DNA of 64,000 bases from Syngnathus acus (lineage: Eukaryota > Chordata > Actinopteri > Syngnathiformes > Syngnathidae): NCBI RefSeq assembly GCF_901709675.1, contig NC_051094.1, positions 3,437,001 through 3,501,000 of the forward strand. The letters are read 5' to 3'. The position numbers were made by a program, and so were the translations under genes. Under the pieces are notes generated by a model that worked only from the letters and a program-made list of their open reading frames with translations, did no database searches and was not told where the DNA came from. Below, piece by piece: positions 1 through 31,735 of the stretch (its first letter is position 1; every line of letters begins with the position of its first letter).

Positions 1-21
1 TTCGTGTGTGTACCTGCGCAG

Positions 22-18672
<18,651 letters not shown>

Positions 18673-20519
18673 GCGCGCCACCGCCATCTTTGTCGTCGTC
18701 ATACTTAAGGTGTTAATAGTGTACATATACATGTAATCGCGGCCTTTTGAACAACCGCAACAAATGTAAGATAGCGGCTAGCAGGTGGACGTCAAAGAAA
18801 TGTGAATGTCACTCATGAAGAATAATGTCACTCGTTCTGCAAAATTTGGCCACTGTTTTTTTTTTTGTTGGTATTTTTTTTTTAGTTGCTGCTTTCTGAA
18901 GAGACTGGATGAACATGTTGGAATATCACATCTTATATCTTGAAATAACTTTCATATGAATAATGTCTGGTCAATCTTAAGTTGGTGTACAGGATTTTCT
19001 ACCAAAAGGGATTTACTTCTCTGTGTGTATGTTGTTGTTTTTAATAGAAAGATATCATTTGTTGCCCGCGCCCGCAAGCGTGATCATCATGTCATGACGT
19101 ATTATGGCAAAAACAAACATGGTCCAGATGCTGCTTTGGTTGCAAACAGCAGGAATGTAAACAACATTTAAACACATCGTTAATTGGGTGTTTGTTTGTT
19201 TTTCCCCCCATGTTTTGAACCTGGTTGCAGCCAACTGTGAGTGGCAATAACAATACATCAGAAATGTACATGGAAAAAAAGCATGAAATTAGTGAAAAGT
19301 AAAATGCAATTTTGGAGGATTTTTTTAAAAAAAATTTAAAACAAGATTTTGACTTTGGCAAAAGAAACTCGGATTGTTCCTAATTTTTATTCTTACAACT
19401 TTTCTGAAAAAAATATAAATTCCTCTCAGACAGTTACCATTTTGTGACTTTAATCTCATTATAACCATTTTCCTCCTAAAAAAATCCTTAATTCAATCAG
19501 AATATTTAGCCTTTTTTTGTTTATGTAACTTTAGAGTGCTGTCTAAAAACAGTGGAGTCTTCGTATTCCAAATTATTTCTTGAAAAAGAGAAAGACCATT
19601 TGTGTACTTCTGTTGTCATTTTGTTGCAATGTTAACTTGTTGACTCAAAATTGCAACATATTTCCTAATAAGAAAGAAAATCGGACTTTTTTCTTTATTT
19701 CCCCATCAAATATATATATTTTTTCATTTCTGACGTTCATTTCCCTCCCCGCACCTTTGGAAACCTGACCACTAGAGGTCGCCAAATCCCAGGGCAAGCT
19801 TGAGCCTCTTTAAATCTTAATGTTATTTTATTTTTTTTAAAACCGATTCTTTTGCTTTTCATTGGCGGCCACGAAAAGACGAAATGGTTGTAGCCAGGTT
19901 CACTAACACTCATGGTAGTGGCGGCCATTGTTGATCAAGTCATAGCGTTGGGTGTCCTTGTCAATCCGCAATGTGCAAAAGAGGAATTTGGGGAGTTGGA
20001 CTTTTTAGTTTTTATATTGTTTGCGCGGTCACTAAAGACATTTCACGTGTACAAAGTATTTATGCACAACAGCTGCTTATACATGTTTTTTTTTTACATA
20101 TATATATATATACAAAAAAGAAGATTGTTGCATGAGCAAAGCGGATTGACTTGATATGTCAATACCACAAGACTTGTCAGTACCACAACAAGTCTTTTTG
20201 TGTGTTTGTGTCGCGTTTTGCAAGGAAAAGACACTTTCATGGGCTGGGCCCGACGTGACACTCACAAGTACACGACCGCTCGTCCGCTTGGGAAAAAAAA
20301 AAAAACGTCGCTTGTGGTGGGGTCTGCCATATGAACACTGCTGTGCAATCTGTGCTACATGAATGTTTCTGTTTCTTCTTGCTTCTGCTTCTTGTGTGTT
20401 TGTTAACACCACAAACGTGTAAAAACGAGAAAAGAACAAATAATTACACTCCTGTCATCGTCATGGAAACAAGATGTTACAATAATGCAATAGAGCTGAT
20501 ACTTATTCTTTAGCCTTTC

Positions 20520-20525
20520 AATAAA
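20520..20525 (+). promoter_or_regulatory. wdfy3: candidate poly(A) signal of wdfy3
   Basis: AATAAA within CTTTCAATAAATAATTGG, 1.85 kb past the wdfy3 stop. Earlier non-canonical signals cannot be excluded. Confidence 0.55.
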
Positions 20526-21181
20526 TAATTGGTGTTTACCACTACTTGCCTCGCTCATTTACATTATCCAAGCAAAAGTGAATTTAAAAAAAGTTTTTAA
20601 CCACCCTTTAATTTTTTTTTCGAAGAAACAAAGTAACATTTTGATCCATCCATATTTAAGAAATATATATTTTCCAAAAAGTCACATTTTCAGGTCACAC
20701 TTATTTTCAAATGGAAAAACGTTTCAAGTAAAAGTTATTTTTCAGGAAAAAAAAGAAATTTCCTAAGGTCTGTTGCGTGTTGTGCGCAATGTCCGTTGTT
20801 GAGCCAGAAAAAAAACATGTGGAATATGGAGTTGGTTCTTTATTGGCAAGATGGGACAATGTCACCTGACCATTTGGTATCTGTGAGTGAGGGGGCGTCA
20901 CCCCCATTTAAAAAAGAAAGATCTAATTTCTTGGCATTTTTTAGGTCAAAATTCTCAAAAAGTCCGATTATTAATTCAATTCCGAAAAATTGTCTACATT
21001 GATTTTTGTCATTTTATTAGAGTTAAGCTTTATTTTGCCATTGTCATCAAGTGTAAGCACTATATTCTTCATCAAAAATATTCAGCAACCAAACCATCAT
21101 TTTGATGGGGAAAGTCCTATTTTTCAACAAATCAAATGATCAGTAAGTCAAATATTTCCGTTCATGAAGGCTTTCGCTTTG

Positions 21182-21556
21182 GTTGCCTAGTGACGTCAGA
21201 AAGCGTCTCGCTCATGCGCACACATCATCTGCAGTCAGAATTAACTGCAGCAAACGCTTGGAGCACCATACCGGAAGTACAAATCGTTTCACCCAACCAA
21301 AATAAATCATCCCTTGAAGCTTTGTCATCCCATCTTGAGTTACTTTGAAAGGCCTCGTGGAAAGGACGTGGTTTCCCCACAGTGACTTTACATTGACGGT
21401 GGACTGCGGTGATAAACACAAACACGCAGTCCAAGCCCAGTCTGTGTGGAGACGTCAAAGAAGCTTTTGGGATATTTGAAGCGGCTCACCTGTCGTTCCC
21501 TGGCTAAACTTGCTCCCTGTGGTCCTTAACCTCACAACAGAGACGCCCTGACCAAT
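21182..21556 (+). promoter_or_regulatory. cds1: putative cds1 promoter elements (X-box-like half site, CRE, CCAAT)
   Basis: A perfect palindromic CRE TGACGTCA (21191-21198) directly follows GTTGCC (21182-21187), an RFX-type half site. CCAAT is at 21552-21556, 131 bp before the ATG. No TATA box is obvious, and the 150 bp before the ATG is CpG-rich, fitting a housekeeping-type promoter. This is inference from motifs only. Confidence 0.45.
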
Positions 21557-21686
21557 CGTCCAAGAAGAACCGACGAGCGAGCGTGAGAGTGGGTGACCTT
21601 CCTTGCGAGCCTCCTCTCCCGGGCTCACCTCTCCTCGGGGGGCGGCTTATTCGAAGCTCCCGGCAGCGGCGGGCGGCGGAGTCGAC

Positions 21687-24600
21687 ATGACCGAGCTGCG
21701 GCGACGAGGGGGCGGCGGGGAGGACCCGGACAGCACCGACAACCTGAGCGATAAGGTGGAAGTAATTATTATTATTATTATTTAAAAAAAAAAGCAAACT
21801 AATCAGATAAAAGAGCTTCCCGACGGCTGGACAAGTTGGTCGTAGTTGTCAAAGTGAGGAGAGACGGGAGGCTAATTATTAGCCTGTTAGCTTGTTAGCG
21901 AGCTAAATGGCTAATCCGTCCACTGTTCTAAGAATAGTCTCCCTTGCTTTGATTTCAGGTTTACAACACATCCTGCTCGCTTGGGTGAATACACTTCCTC
22001 AAACTGCCACTGCCATTTATTCACGAAATTTCCAAAATACCTCCTCGGGTGTTTTGTTGAAATAAGAAACACTCATACAAAGTTAAATTGTTGATTCATG
22101 GCAAAAACAGAAGGAAAAAAAAAACAAGGTTCAACTCAACCTTATTTTTTTTTAAACGACGACAACCGCAGTTGTGCAAAGAGCTGCACTGTGGATCCCC
22201 CGATATTCGCAAACCGCAAAAGGAAGAAGCTGGATTAACAAAAAGCTTTTTGTTTTAGGTAGTCACAACTCTTCCAAAATACAACTTTAATCACTTCCCT
22301 CCCCAAATGATAACTTAATCATGATTTTTCTGAAAAAAAATCATATTTAAATATTTATTCATATCCAGGCTGCTATTTGTAATTACTATTGCTTTGCAGG
22401 AATGAGTCAAAATTTGTTCACGCGTTGGATTGGGCACAACATAGTAATAATCGGTATGTAATTTGTGGACTCGGGTGGGATGTTGTGACCTATGCCGTTT
22501 TGAGCAGTTGATGAGAAAACTGTTCCCTATTAATAAATCTCTATTCTGTCCCGGTCTCTTGTCAGTCCAACCTCCTTTGTAATTATAAATAAAACCAGTA
22601 TTGGTGAGTCATAAATATCAGGCCAAACAAGTTCAAGAGTTGGAGGGATGCTGAATGGTTTTGACCTTTTACCTCGCTTGGGAGGGTGTGGTGGCGGCTG
22701 CGCCGGATTGACTCATTGACCTTCGAACAGGTCGCACAAGTTAGAAATAGGCTTGAGGAAGATTTCTGTTCTGTACAAACAAGTGAGGCCTGGCAGACTA
22801 CTTGTGCGTGTGACAGTGTCGGTTGCACGATGATGTCACAGGGAACACGCGTGCCAGATTTGTCAATTGCGCCTCGGTAAAAGTTTGCCACGCCGTTTGA
22901 GGCCGAGCGCTTTTAGTCATACGATTGCCGTTGGCGTTGAACCGCCAACGCGTCATGTGAGCATGGCAACAACATCGATTCTTTTCGCTCTTGATTTTGA
23001 ACTGAAAGGACACCAATCTACGAAGGAAGGAAGGAAGGAAGGAATAAACATGAGCGGTGGCAGAGACATCCGAGAAAGGATAATCACACTTTTCGTGGAA
23101 ATCGTCCCGCTCAGAGACAAGTGAAATTCATAAGTTGACATCATGCACGCATGAGAAATGGCCAATCGTGTCTTTGACCACCTTTCATGTCCATTCCAAC
23201 ATTGTGGGAGAAAAAAAATCATAACCTTTTTACATACTTGCTTCTAATTTAGCGCCTAGCCTTCACCCGCTAGTTCCCGAGCGGGCAGGAAGGCCAGGAG
23301 ACTTTTGGACCAAGATCCGCATATGGCCGGCGTCCTCCTCGTCACCGACAAGCGGTATTGCTATTTGTTGATCGTCCAAAGCGAACATATAAACGAACAT
23401 CTGTACGGCTTTCACGTCAGCCGTGGCTTCATGGAAGAGGCGTTGCTGAATTTGCGATGAAGCGTTCCATCACACCAAGCAGAAGTGGCTCAAACCGGAT
23501 CTCGAATCAACATGGCATTCCCATCACTGCTGGTTAATGTCTCTTTCAGTCACATGTTTGTCAATGTCAATCCCTCAAACCTTTTGTGTCTGGTGCGTGT
23601 GAAGGAGGCCGAAGGCGAGGATGACAGGCTGGTGGGCATGCAGGGCGACATGGAGGGCGAGTGCGACGTGGACACCAAAGCGGACGCCGTGGATGTGCCT
23701 GCGTCCACGGCAGACACAGACAACACGCCACAGTGTCTCAACAAGGCTCTGGAGGGACTGGCGCCGAGGTACGACGTGGCATCTTCGTATCCAAACCGGC
23801 TGTGCGGGGTCGCGTCGCAAATGCACAAACACTCGGCGTGACGCTTTTGCCCTGATGGAGATCTGTGTTCAAGGAGCTGCTCACGCCAGGCTTTTTGTGG
23901 AAGATGTGAAAAATCGGTATTGTTTTTTTTCAATCTGAAAATGCAAATAGCTGAAAACATGTTACATCGCCCCCTAGTGGCCTGCCATAGACATGACATG
24001 ACACCCTTTGCGCTTCTTTTTGCTTTCTTTCACTGCAAGCGTTTGTGTGTGTTTTTTTAAAAAACAAATTATAATTGTTATTAGCTCTTAGTGTTATGCT
24101 AATTAGTCGATGCTAAGCTACTAGACGGACAGGTTTTCTTTCTTTCGGTTTCGTGTTGCACACTAACAAAGCCCAAAACATTCCAGAAATGATTTTCACG
24201 GGAGGGAAATGGAAGAGCCGGTGCTGCGGCTTCTGTCATACATGTTTGAAACATGATGTAACCGAGTGAATGTTCCTGTTGTTTCTGTGCCGTTGACAGA
24301 TGGAAGAACTACTGGATCCGCGGAGTTTTGTCTCTCGCCATGATTTCCTTCTTCTTCCTCATCATCTACCTGGGACCAATTGCTCTCATCTTGATTGTAC
24401 GCACCCTTTGTTTTTATTATGCTGCAATTGCTTATTTTCTTCAGCCCCAATTTACCACCGACCTAAGTGGATATACCTTTTAGGGGAGCAAACACACATT
24501 TTTAAAAGCCTGGTAGAAATGTTAGGGTACCCAACAAATTCAGAATTAGAGACCTTCTTTGCACCCATCAACATGCTATTTTTGCTTTCACGCTGTCATT

Positions 24601-27600
24601 GTGGGTAAATCCAGGGCTCTTAGAACGCTGACGAAATCCGCTTTTTTGGAGTTGTCTTTAAGTCTTAACATTTGTCAGTTGTCTTTTCGAGGAGCTTGAA
24701 CTCTTATCCTGACACTTATATAACCCTTTTTGGAGGACTTCATTATTTTGATTCCTCAAACCATTTTCTTTCACACCTTCAATGATATTGCCTTTTTGGC
24801 CGGTCCTAACTCTTTATTGCGATGACTTAATTACAATTTGAGCGTTCTTAAGACGTATTGGTCTGGCCACTTTTGGGCTTGCATGAATGACTAAATCTTC
24901 TTTGGGCGGGCTTAACGATGTTTGTGTGTGCTCATAGGTGATGACGGTGCAAATCAAGTGTTTCCAGGAAATCATTACAATCGGCTACAAGGTCTATCGC
25001 TCGTATGACCTGCCCTGGTTCAGGACACTCAGCTGGTGAGGAGAGGAAGACGCGCACAGCACATTCACCCACACACACACACACGTACACAGGACAATGT
25101 GTTGAGAATGTGCTGGGTTCAAAGAACACTGCCGTGTTGGAAGTCAATGATAGCGAACAGATTTCCATGTTGAGCAACCACTTCGTGTGCATGTGTTTTG
25201 TGAGATAATGAACTAACAAATAAATCACAGCCTAAGCATGTGTGTGTTGAGGGAAGATTCTAAATGCGTATGTTTTGCTGTATTGAGGTACTTCCTGGTG
25301 TGCGTCAACTACTTCTTCTATGGCGAGACGCTGGCCGAGTACTTTGGCGCGCTGGTGCAGAGAGAGGAGCCCCTGCAGTTCCTGTCTCGTTACCATAGGT
25401 TTATCTCCTTTGCCTTGTACCTGGCAGGTAAATAAAACGTTGCTTGAACCCTCTCACACACGAGCCTGGCAAAGCAGAGCCAATGCTGTGCGCGCGCCAT
25501 TGGGTCCAGCGGGGAGGGCCATTTGAGCCGACACATCAAATTCGCTTACTTGCTGTGACGTCTCCTTTGTCCGTGTCGTTACAAAATGACGCGCGAGAGA
25601 TTCAGTCGTTTGTTTAATTCGGCATTGAACTCCGTTTTGAATGACTCGAAGCACACCGAGTCATTAAAAGCACAGCAGCCGACGGCGCTGGAAGCATTTA
25701 GAAAGATGTGGATTTCTTCATCGGCGTCACATCCGCTCTTTGCTGATTGCTTCCTTCCACCTGTCGGTCTGCTCAGGTTTGCCCCCACCTCGGAAATGGG
25801 CATCAATGCGACTCGCTGTAGCATCGGTCTGGCTTGCCAGGCTGCACACACTTGCCCGCATTCTCCTTAAATGTTTCAGTCACCTTTCTGATCTGGTCAG
25901 TTTAAGACACAATGTTCACGTTTCATATTTCAAAATCCTTATCTGCACTCAACAAATGTGTAAAATGAAGTTACGGTGTGGTTATGCTACTGTTTTTATT
26001 GTATGGCGTCGAGAGCACCTCAATTACCCTCCGCCTCGTATCAACCATTACCTCCATTACCAAACATTCATCAATTTCTACTTGTGCAGTTTAATCAATG
26101 ATTGTGTGTATGTAAATGTATGCTTGTGCACTTTAATTAATGAAATGTGAGCATCATTGATTGTTTTGCTAACGGGGACTCTGAAACCTATTTTCCACAC
26201 TAGCTAGCTGAAGCTAACCCTCACAGTTCTTTTCAAATAAAGGTATGCTAAGGGCATGTTAGCTGGCTAAACTAAACTTGATCTGAAATAGATATGTGCT
26301 GTGATCAGGCTAGCTGGCTAAAGTTAACGTGAATGGTGTTACGCTGTGGTCGCTGTCTCAAGCAAACGGTGTTTGTCAAATAGATATGTGCTGCGTCTAT
26401 CTGGTTATTGCTAATGTAATGTAGTGTGCTGCACTGTGGTCATGTTAGCTGGCTGAAGTGAATGCCGACAGCGTGTGTGCATCTTTTCTAAATACATATA
26501 AATGTCAGCTTTGTCATGTTTTGTGCCGTAAAAATGCTAATGGTGTGCTGCGCCCGTGCTAAAACCGCTGTAACTCACGCTGGCGGTGTATGTAAAACAG
26601 ACGTGTAGCTAACTGTGTATGTAAAAACAGATGCACTTTAGCAAATTGGCTAATGCTAGCAGTGTGGTTCGCTATGTCCATGCTAGCCGGCTAAAGCTAA
26701 CGCTCTCTGTGGAAAAAAGTATGTTTCATCCTCCCAAATTACAGACACGGTGCGGTGTTGAACAGGCTCCCTGAGAAAGAAACATACATCTGTCATATTA
26801 ACTATGTCGTCTATGTCATCTTAGACACACGTGATGTCATCTTTGATGCTGATGGCACATTTGTTTCTTTTCTGTTTTTTTAGGTTTCTGCATGTTTGTG
26901 CTGAGTTTAGTGAAGAAACATTACCGCCTGCAGTTTTACATGGTGTGTATACAAACAGCAACGCTAACAGCTCATCAAACTTATTTTGGAGGAGATGACT
27001 AATTGAAAGAAGAATGCTCCCCCGGGATATAATTAATGATTAACCTGCACATCATCATGCTTTTAAATGATGTGCTTTTGCTCATCTGTCAAGCAAATAT
27101 TGGACTGAAAGCTACGTTGGCGCATTCCAATGCTGTGACACTTTGTGTGTGTGTGTTTGTGTGTGTGTTTGCCATTCCAGTTTGCGTGGACCCATGTGAC
27201 GCTGTTGATTGTGGTGACTCAGTCGCACCTAGTCATTCAGAATCTGTTTGAAGGAATGATCTGGTAAGCCCCACAGAATGTTTGTAGTGACAGACCTTCT
27301 GCAAACTAGCAAGGTCCCCCCATAGAAGGGCTTGGTCGTTGCCGGTCACGATGGTGGCAAAGCACTTAAAACCGAGAGAGGCTCTGACACCATTGAGCAT
27401 GAACTCTACACAACTATTTACCCACGTGTCATAAGCAACCGGTTGCAATCCGTACATTATTTAGCATGTATAATACGACAGGCTCATCGACCTCAAATAA
27501 TGTGCCGGTGCATACCAAGGCTGGCACTTTCAAATATTTATAGAATCACTGATTCTCTCGCCATTATCGAATAATCTGATACAATTTTCCGTTAGTGTAT

Positions 27601-28595
27601 TAAGAAATAATCCTTTCCCCGATTACTGTTCATCAGCCAATTATTTTGTCGGGTTATTTTGTGATTCAAATAACAACTAAGCAACTGTTGATGTTTGCAA
27701 ATGTCTTCTTTTGATTGAACACAAAAGATAAATCGTCTTGCTTACACGAGGCCTGAGAGAAATCATGACTTTTGTGAGCCTGAAATGAGAAGATTTGGAG
27801 AGCTAAATAACTGCTCTAAATGATTACTAATACAAAGCGCTTCATTTGATAATTGATTTGTTGTCTATTCATTTTGACACTCTTACACAAACTGCCGTGG
27901 TGTCACACTTTCGACTGACTTCGCTTACCAAATTGTGTTTTTAGGTTCATCGTGCCCATCTCCATTGTGATCTGCAATGACATCGGCGCCTACCTGTTTG
28001 GCTTCTTCTTTGGACGCACGCCGCTCATCAAGGTGACATGCTTTTTTTCCCCCCCAATACCCTTGAAAACGTGTTCGCGAGCTGCCCAACGCAGCAGGCG
28101 CCGCCATCAAGCCTGACTCGGGAAGCAATTGCAAGTACTATGAAGGAAGTTATCCAAGGGCAACTATTGATATGGATGAATCAATCGAACGCAAGTCATA
28201 TCATTATTTAAAACATGTACATTCAGTTTCTCAAATGTTCATTAAATGTAAGATAATGCTTTTGTGGGGGGGGGTGCACATCATGTTTGGGTGCTGCTAA
28301 TTTGCCCTTTATTTGAATGAAAATGATGTCCATTATATGGCTTGGACACAAGAAAAAAAAAAAAAAATCAACATATGGATAAAATTTAGTCATTTAGTCT
28401 CTTTCCATTTGCTTCCATATGCTTTCTTTGAAAACACGCGGACGGAAGTACGGGAGTAGAAAAGGACTTTTTGTGCTCCCCATCATTAATCAACGTGGAA
28501 AGGAAGCTTAAGGGCAAGACCATAAAGAAAGAAGCGCAGTGTTGCAATGGGCACACGCGGGACATGTTCAACAACAACCACCGTCATTGAGCGTG

Positions 28596-28636
<41 letters not shown>

Positions 28637-29928
28637 CTCTCACCCAAGAAGACCTGGGAGGGCTTTATCGGCGGTTACTTCTCCACCGTGATCTTTGGAT
28701 TCGTTGTGAGTGCACATATGCAGCCACACCGTTTCTACACCACTTCAACCTCCCGACATGGCGGGCACACAACTGACATAAACACGCAACCTGATGTTCA
28801 CGTCTACACGAGGCGCTTGCGCAACTTGGCCGCAACACGTCGACATGACTAAATGCACAAATGTGCGAACTCCATCCACGTCATCAAAGATGCACGTCGA
28901 CACGCGCTGCAAGCAACTGAAAGTGCTTTTTGTGTTGTGCAGTTGTCGTCGCTGCTGTCCCAGTTCCAGTACTTTGTGTGTCCGGTGGGCCTGAGTAGCG
29001 AGAGTGGCAGCTTGTTCACGGTGGAATGCGAGCCGTCCGACTTGTTTGTGCTGCGGCGGTACAACCTGCCGGCGCTGGTCCGCAGTGTGCTGCCGTGGGT
29101 GAGCTCCTCGCACTCCTGAAATACGCTCGGTACATTTGAACGCAATTAAGGTAGGATCCTTTTCATTTGATAACGTCAGAGCATGTCAGAGAAATTCAAG
29201 TGATGGGTTTTGGAAGCAGCTGTCCTTTTTTTCCCCATCGCATCGACATGTTTAATTGCTAGCCAAAATATTGCAAAGTGCATTCTGTTGCCACGCAGTT
29301 TAAGACATTACGGATGATGATAGCAAAAAATTTTTTGTTTCTTTCCCAGGAAACCGTGACGCTGTACCCGTTCCAGATCCACAGCATTTTCTTGTCGTCA
29401 TTTGCGTCGCTCATCGGCCCTTTCGGCGGATTTTTCGCCAGTGGCTTCAAGCGAGCCTTCAAGATCAAAGTGAATGGCCTACTCTCTCTCTCTCGCTCTC
29501 TCACTCTCAATGTTGCGTTGTCGCCGAGACGCGAGTGGAGCCGTGCTGAGCGTCATCGCCACGCTTCTCTTCCAGGATTTTGCCAGCACCATCCCGGGAC
29601 ACGGAGGGATCATGGACCGTTTCGACTGTCAGTACCTGATGGCTACCTTCACCCACGTCTACATAGCCAGCTTCATCAGGTGGGAATTGGGAATTCAGCC
29701 CCCATGAGAAGAGCCACACAAAGTCTCAAGAAGCAATACTCTTAAAGATGCGACGAGTTTGCCATTTTGACCCGAGTGCTATTTTACTGTGGTTTTCGTC
29801 GCAGGGGTCCCAATCCCAGCAAAGTCCTGCAGCAGCTGCTCATGCTGCAGCCGGAACAGCAACTTAGCATCTTCAACACACTGACCTCGCACCTGAAGGA
29901 CCGAGGGCTGCTGCCCCCCGCGGCATGA
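21687..29928 (+). CDS. cds1: phosphatidate cytidylyltransferase (CDP-diacylglycerol synthase) 1
   Basis: Multi-pass ER enzyme making CDP-diacylglycerol from phosphatidic acid and CTP, feeding phosphatidylinositol and cardiolipin synthesis. Exons: 21687-21755, 23605-23768, 24300-24396, 24938-25035, 25288-25427, 26884-26942, 27181-27263, 27945-28032, 28637-28705, 28943-29098, 29350-29469, 29576-29679, 29805-29928; 456 aa (human CDS1 461, CDS2 445). Membrane helices are evident in exons 3 to 9. The family signature is intact: [10 protein letters not shown] (exon 11) joined to [17 protein letters not shown] (exon 12), with the catalytic acidic residues. The N-terminus MTELR resembles CDS2, but the C-terminus (VLQQLL, LQPEQQL) and adjacency to wdfy3 favour CDS1. 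The exon 2 acceptor is weak (GAAG|GAG, or three bases later). Confidence 0.93.
23024..23045 (+). repeat. (GGAA)n microsatellite
   Basis: About five GGAA units in cds1 intron 1 (21756-23604). The rest of this 1.85-kb intron shows no recognisable gene or element. Confidence 0.85.
25462..25844. mobile_element. putative non-autonomous DNA transposon with TIRs and 7-bp target duplication
   Basis: In cds1 intron 5. The left end GAGCCTGGCAAAGCAGAGCC pairs with the inverted right end GGTCTGGCTTGCCAGGCTG (about 80% over ~20 bp). The element is flanked on both sides by a perfect CACACAC (25455-25461 and 25845-25851). It is 383 bp with a base composition unlike the surrounding intron. Short ORFs inside match nothing I recognise. 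The superfamily is undetermined. Confidence 0.6.
26195..26710 (+). repeat. degenerate GCTAGCTGGCTAAAGCTAACG minisatellite
   Basis: Several diverged copies of a unit containing TTAGCTGGCTAAA, TAGATATGTGCTG and GCTGTGGTC fill the 3' half of cds1 intron 5 (25428-26883). Copies of the core lie near 26205, 26260, 26310, 26445 and 26685, giving an irregular period of roughly 60-120 bp. Confidence 0.6.
28603..28634 (+). repeat. (GT)n microsatellite abutting a 3' splice site
   Basis: Pure GT repeat running directly into GCAG|CTCTCACCC of cds1 exon 9. There is no separate polypyrimidine tract. Confidence 0.95.
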
Positions 29929-31625
29929 AGGCGGCTCGACGGGAAACCGTGTGCGTGATGGCGCAACTACTGTATGTACACAACAACACATGAAGCGTGT
30001 CGTATCCTGACAATTCTTTATCCGACTTGAAACCTGCACTAGCTTTAAGTTAAAAAAGAAAAAAGGTTGTCAAAAAAAAAAAAAAAAAAAAAGTGTTTCA
30101 TCGGTTTTGGAGCATTGCATCCGACCACCATATTTGATCAGAAAGTGGTCAAAGCCCACGTTGCACTGACGCGCCAATAATGAGTCATCGGTTAGCGGCC
30201 TAGCACATGTGCTAACCGGCGACTGTTCACTTTAGCCCCACGCTTGTCAAGTCACCAAACGTAATGCTAGATGCTAACGTACATAAAGAAATGTCGAGCT
30301 AATATATACCTATCGATAATATCAGCAAAAAGTAAAAATACAAATCAAACAGATCTTTGTAGTTAGCGAGCATGGACAGACACATTTCGTAGATTTGAAT
30401 ATTTAGATCATGAAAAAAATCTTTTTATATTTCCCGAGTAGTTAGACGACGGCATCAACGTACATAAAGTTAACATGTAACTTTAGATGCAATAATAACC
30501 AGCATGCTCTGCATAGGGTGGGAACATGCTAGCAACTAGCACAGATGCTAAGAGTATATAGATAGATAGTTTCATAGCAAAAAAAGTAGTTTTATTTATG
30601 AGTAAAGTGACGGGGAGCATTCAATTCATGAAGCCTCCTAAACTTTAGATACAATAATGTCAAGTTTCTTATGCTAAGAAGTTTGCATTTTCTTGGCAGT
30701 CACTAGTGTGTAGCGCTAGCTCATTCAGCTAACAATATTTGAGCATGTGTGTGGTGTAAGCATAGTTCAGCTGCTAACTGCTAAACTCCCCAGTTTGCAT
30801 TATTGTACGACTACTACTACAACTACTACTGAGGTTGAAGAAGCACTAAAATATTCCTAATGCTAACAAGGGCAGCCACACTGAACAGCAAAAATTTGCT
30901 AACTACTTGCAGACGTAATGAGAGAAAACTCAAATTAGACTATTTTTTAAAACTGGAAACAGTCGTTCATGTTACCTTTGTTAACAACGCTCTTGCTAAC
31001 CACTGAACAAGGCTTGTGGCTTGTAGTACTGCTTTGCTCCACAGGTAATGACTTGCTAAACTAAAAGGTGCTTTTTTTGTTTTGTTTTGGATGTTAAGGA
31101 AGTTGACATTTTCTTGGCCGCTAGTTTGTTCAGTTAAAGGCTAGCCTGGCTGCTAACCTCTAAACGGCTAACCAGTTAGCATTGTACTACTGAAGAAGCA
31201 CTAAAATGTCCCTACCCGCAAACGTCGAGAGCCGCACTGAGCCCCACTTTTTTAAAGGCTTTTATTGCGTGAAATTAAATATTTTAATGATGTTTTTGAA
31301 TGTAGTTTGCAATGAAGGCTTTTGCAGATGATATTTTGTGCAAATTTACTCCAAATGTTGGTGCGATTCTTGGGGGGCAGGAAGAAGAGGTTTACCAAAG
31401 CGTTTTGTTTTCTGTTGTAGTTTTGTTTCGTTTTTTTCCTCTCTTAACTTCGTGCTGCTTTTTTTTTCTGGGTGGACTGAGTCCAGGACATTTATTTTAA
31501 AAAGTGCTACTGGGACCAGATGAGGGGCTTTTATTGTGAAACTCACCACTTCCTGTCACAGCTGCCCACTGAGTTGATTTTGAATATGTTGACGTTCATA
31601 TTCATCAGAGCATGCTTTACGGACC

Positions 31626-31735
31626 GAAATATTAAGCCCAAAACAACAAGATGTGACAGTAAAGAAATGAGACCCAAATTAGTCTTTGAAATATTAGGCC
31701 CAAAACAACAAGGTGTGACAGTAAAGAAACAAGAC
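31626..31735 (+). repeat. 48-bp direct duplication, offset 62 bp
   Basis: Copies at 31626-31673 and 31688-31735 share GAAATATTARGCCCAAAACA and the following GTGACAGTAAAGAAA with four mismatches. Confidence 0.9.

Larger units (their letters stand above)
18673..21686. other. wdfy3 3' UTR and cds1 5' region
   Basis: After the wdfy3 stop the sequence is AT-rich and non-coding for about 1.85 kb, as expected for a long 3' UTR, up to an AATAAA at 20520-20525. From about 20530 to 21170 I see nothing recognisable. From about 21170 it becomes GC/CpG-richer and holds a CRE and a CCAAT word before the cds1 start codon. Confidence 0.7.

Noticed and set aside
23485-23604. Upstream extension of cds1 exon 2 (open frame from 23485)
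   Set aside because: Not similar to CDS1/CDS2, and joining from exon 1 at 23605 gives the expected protein length; the weak acceptor is noted instead.
25586-25870. 94-codon frame in cds1 intron 5
   Set aside because: It lies inside the TIR-bounded element, has no recognisable domain, and an opposite-strand frame overlaps it equally well.
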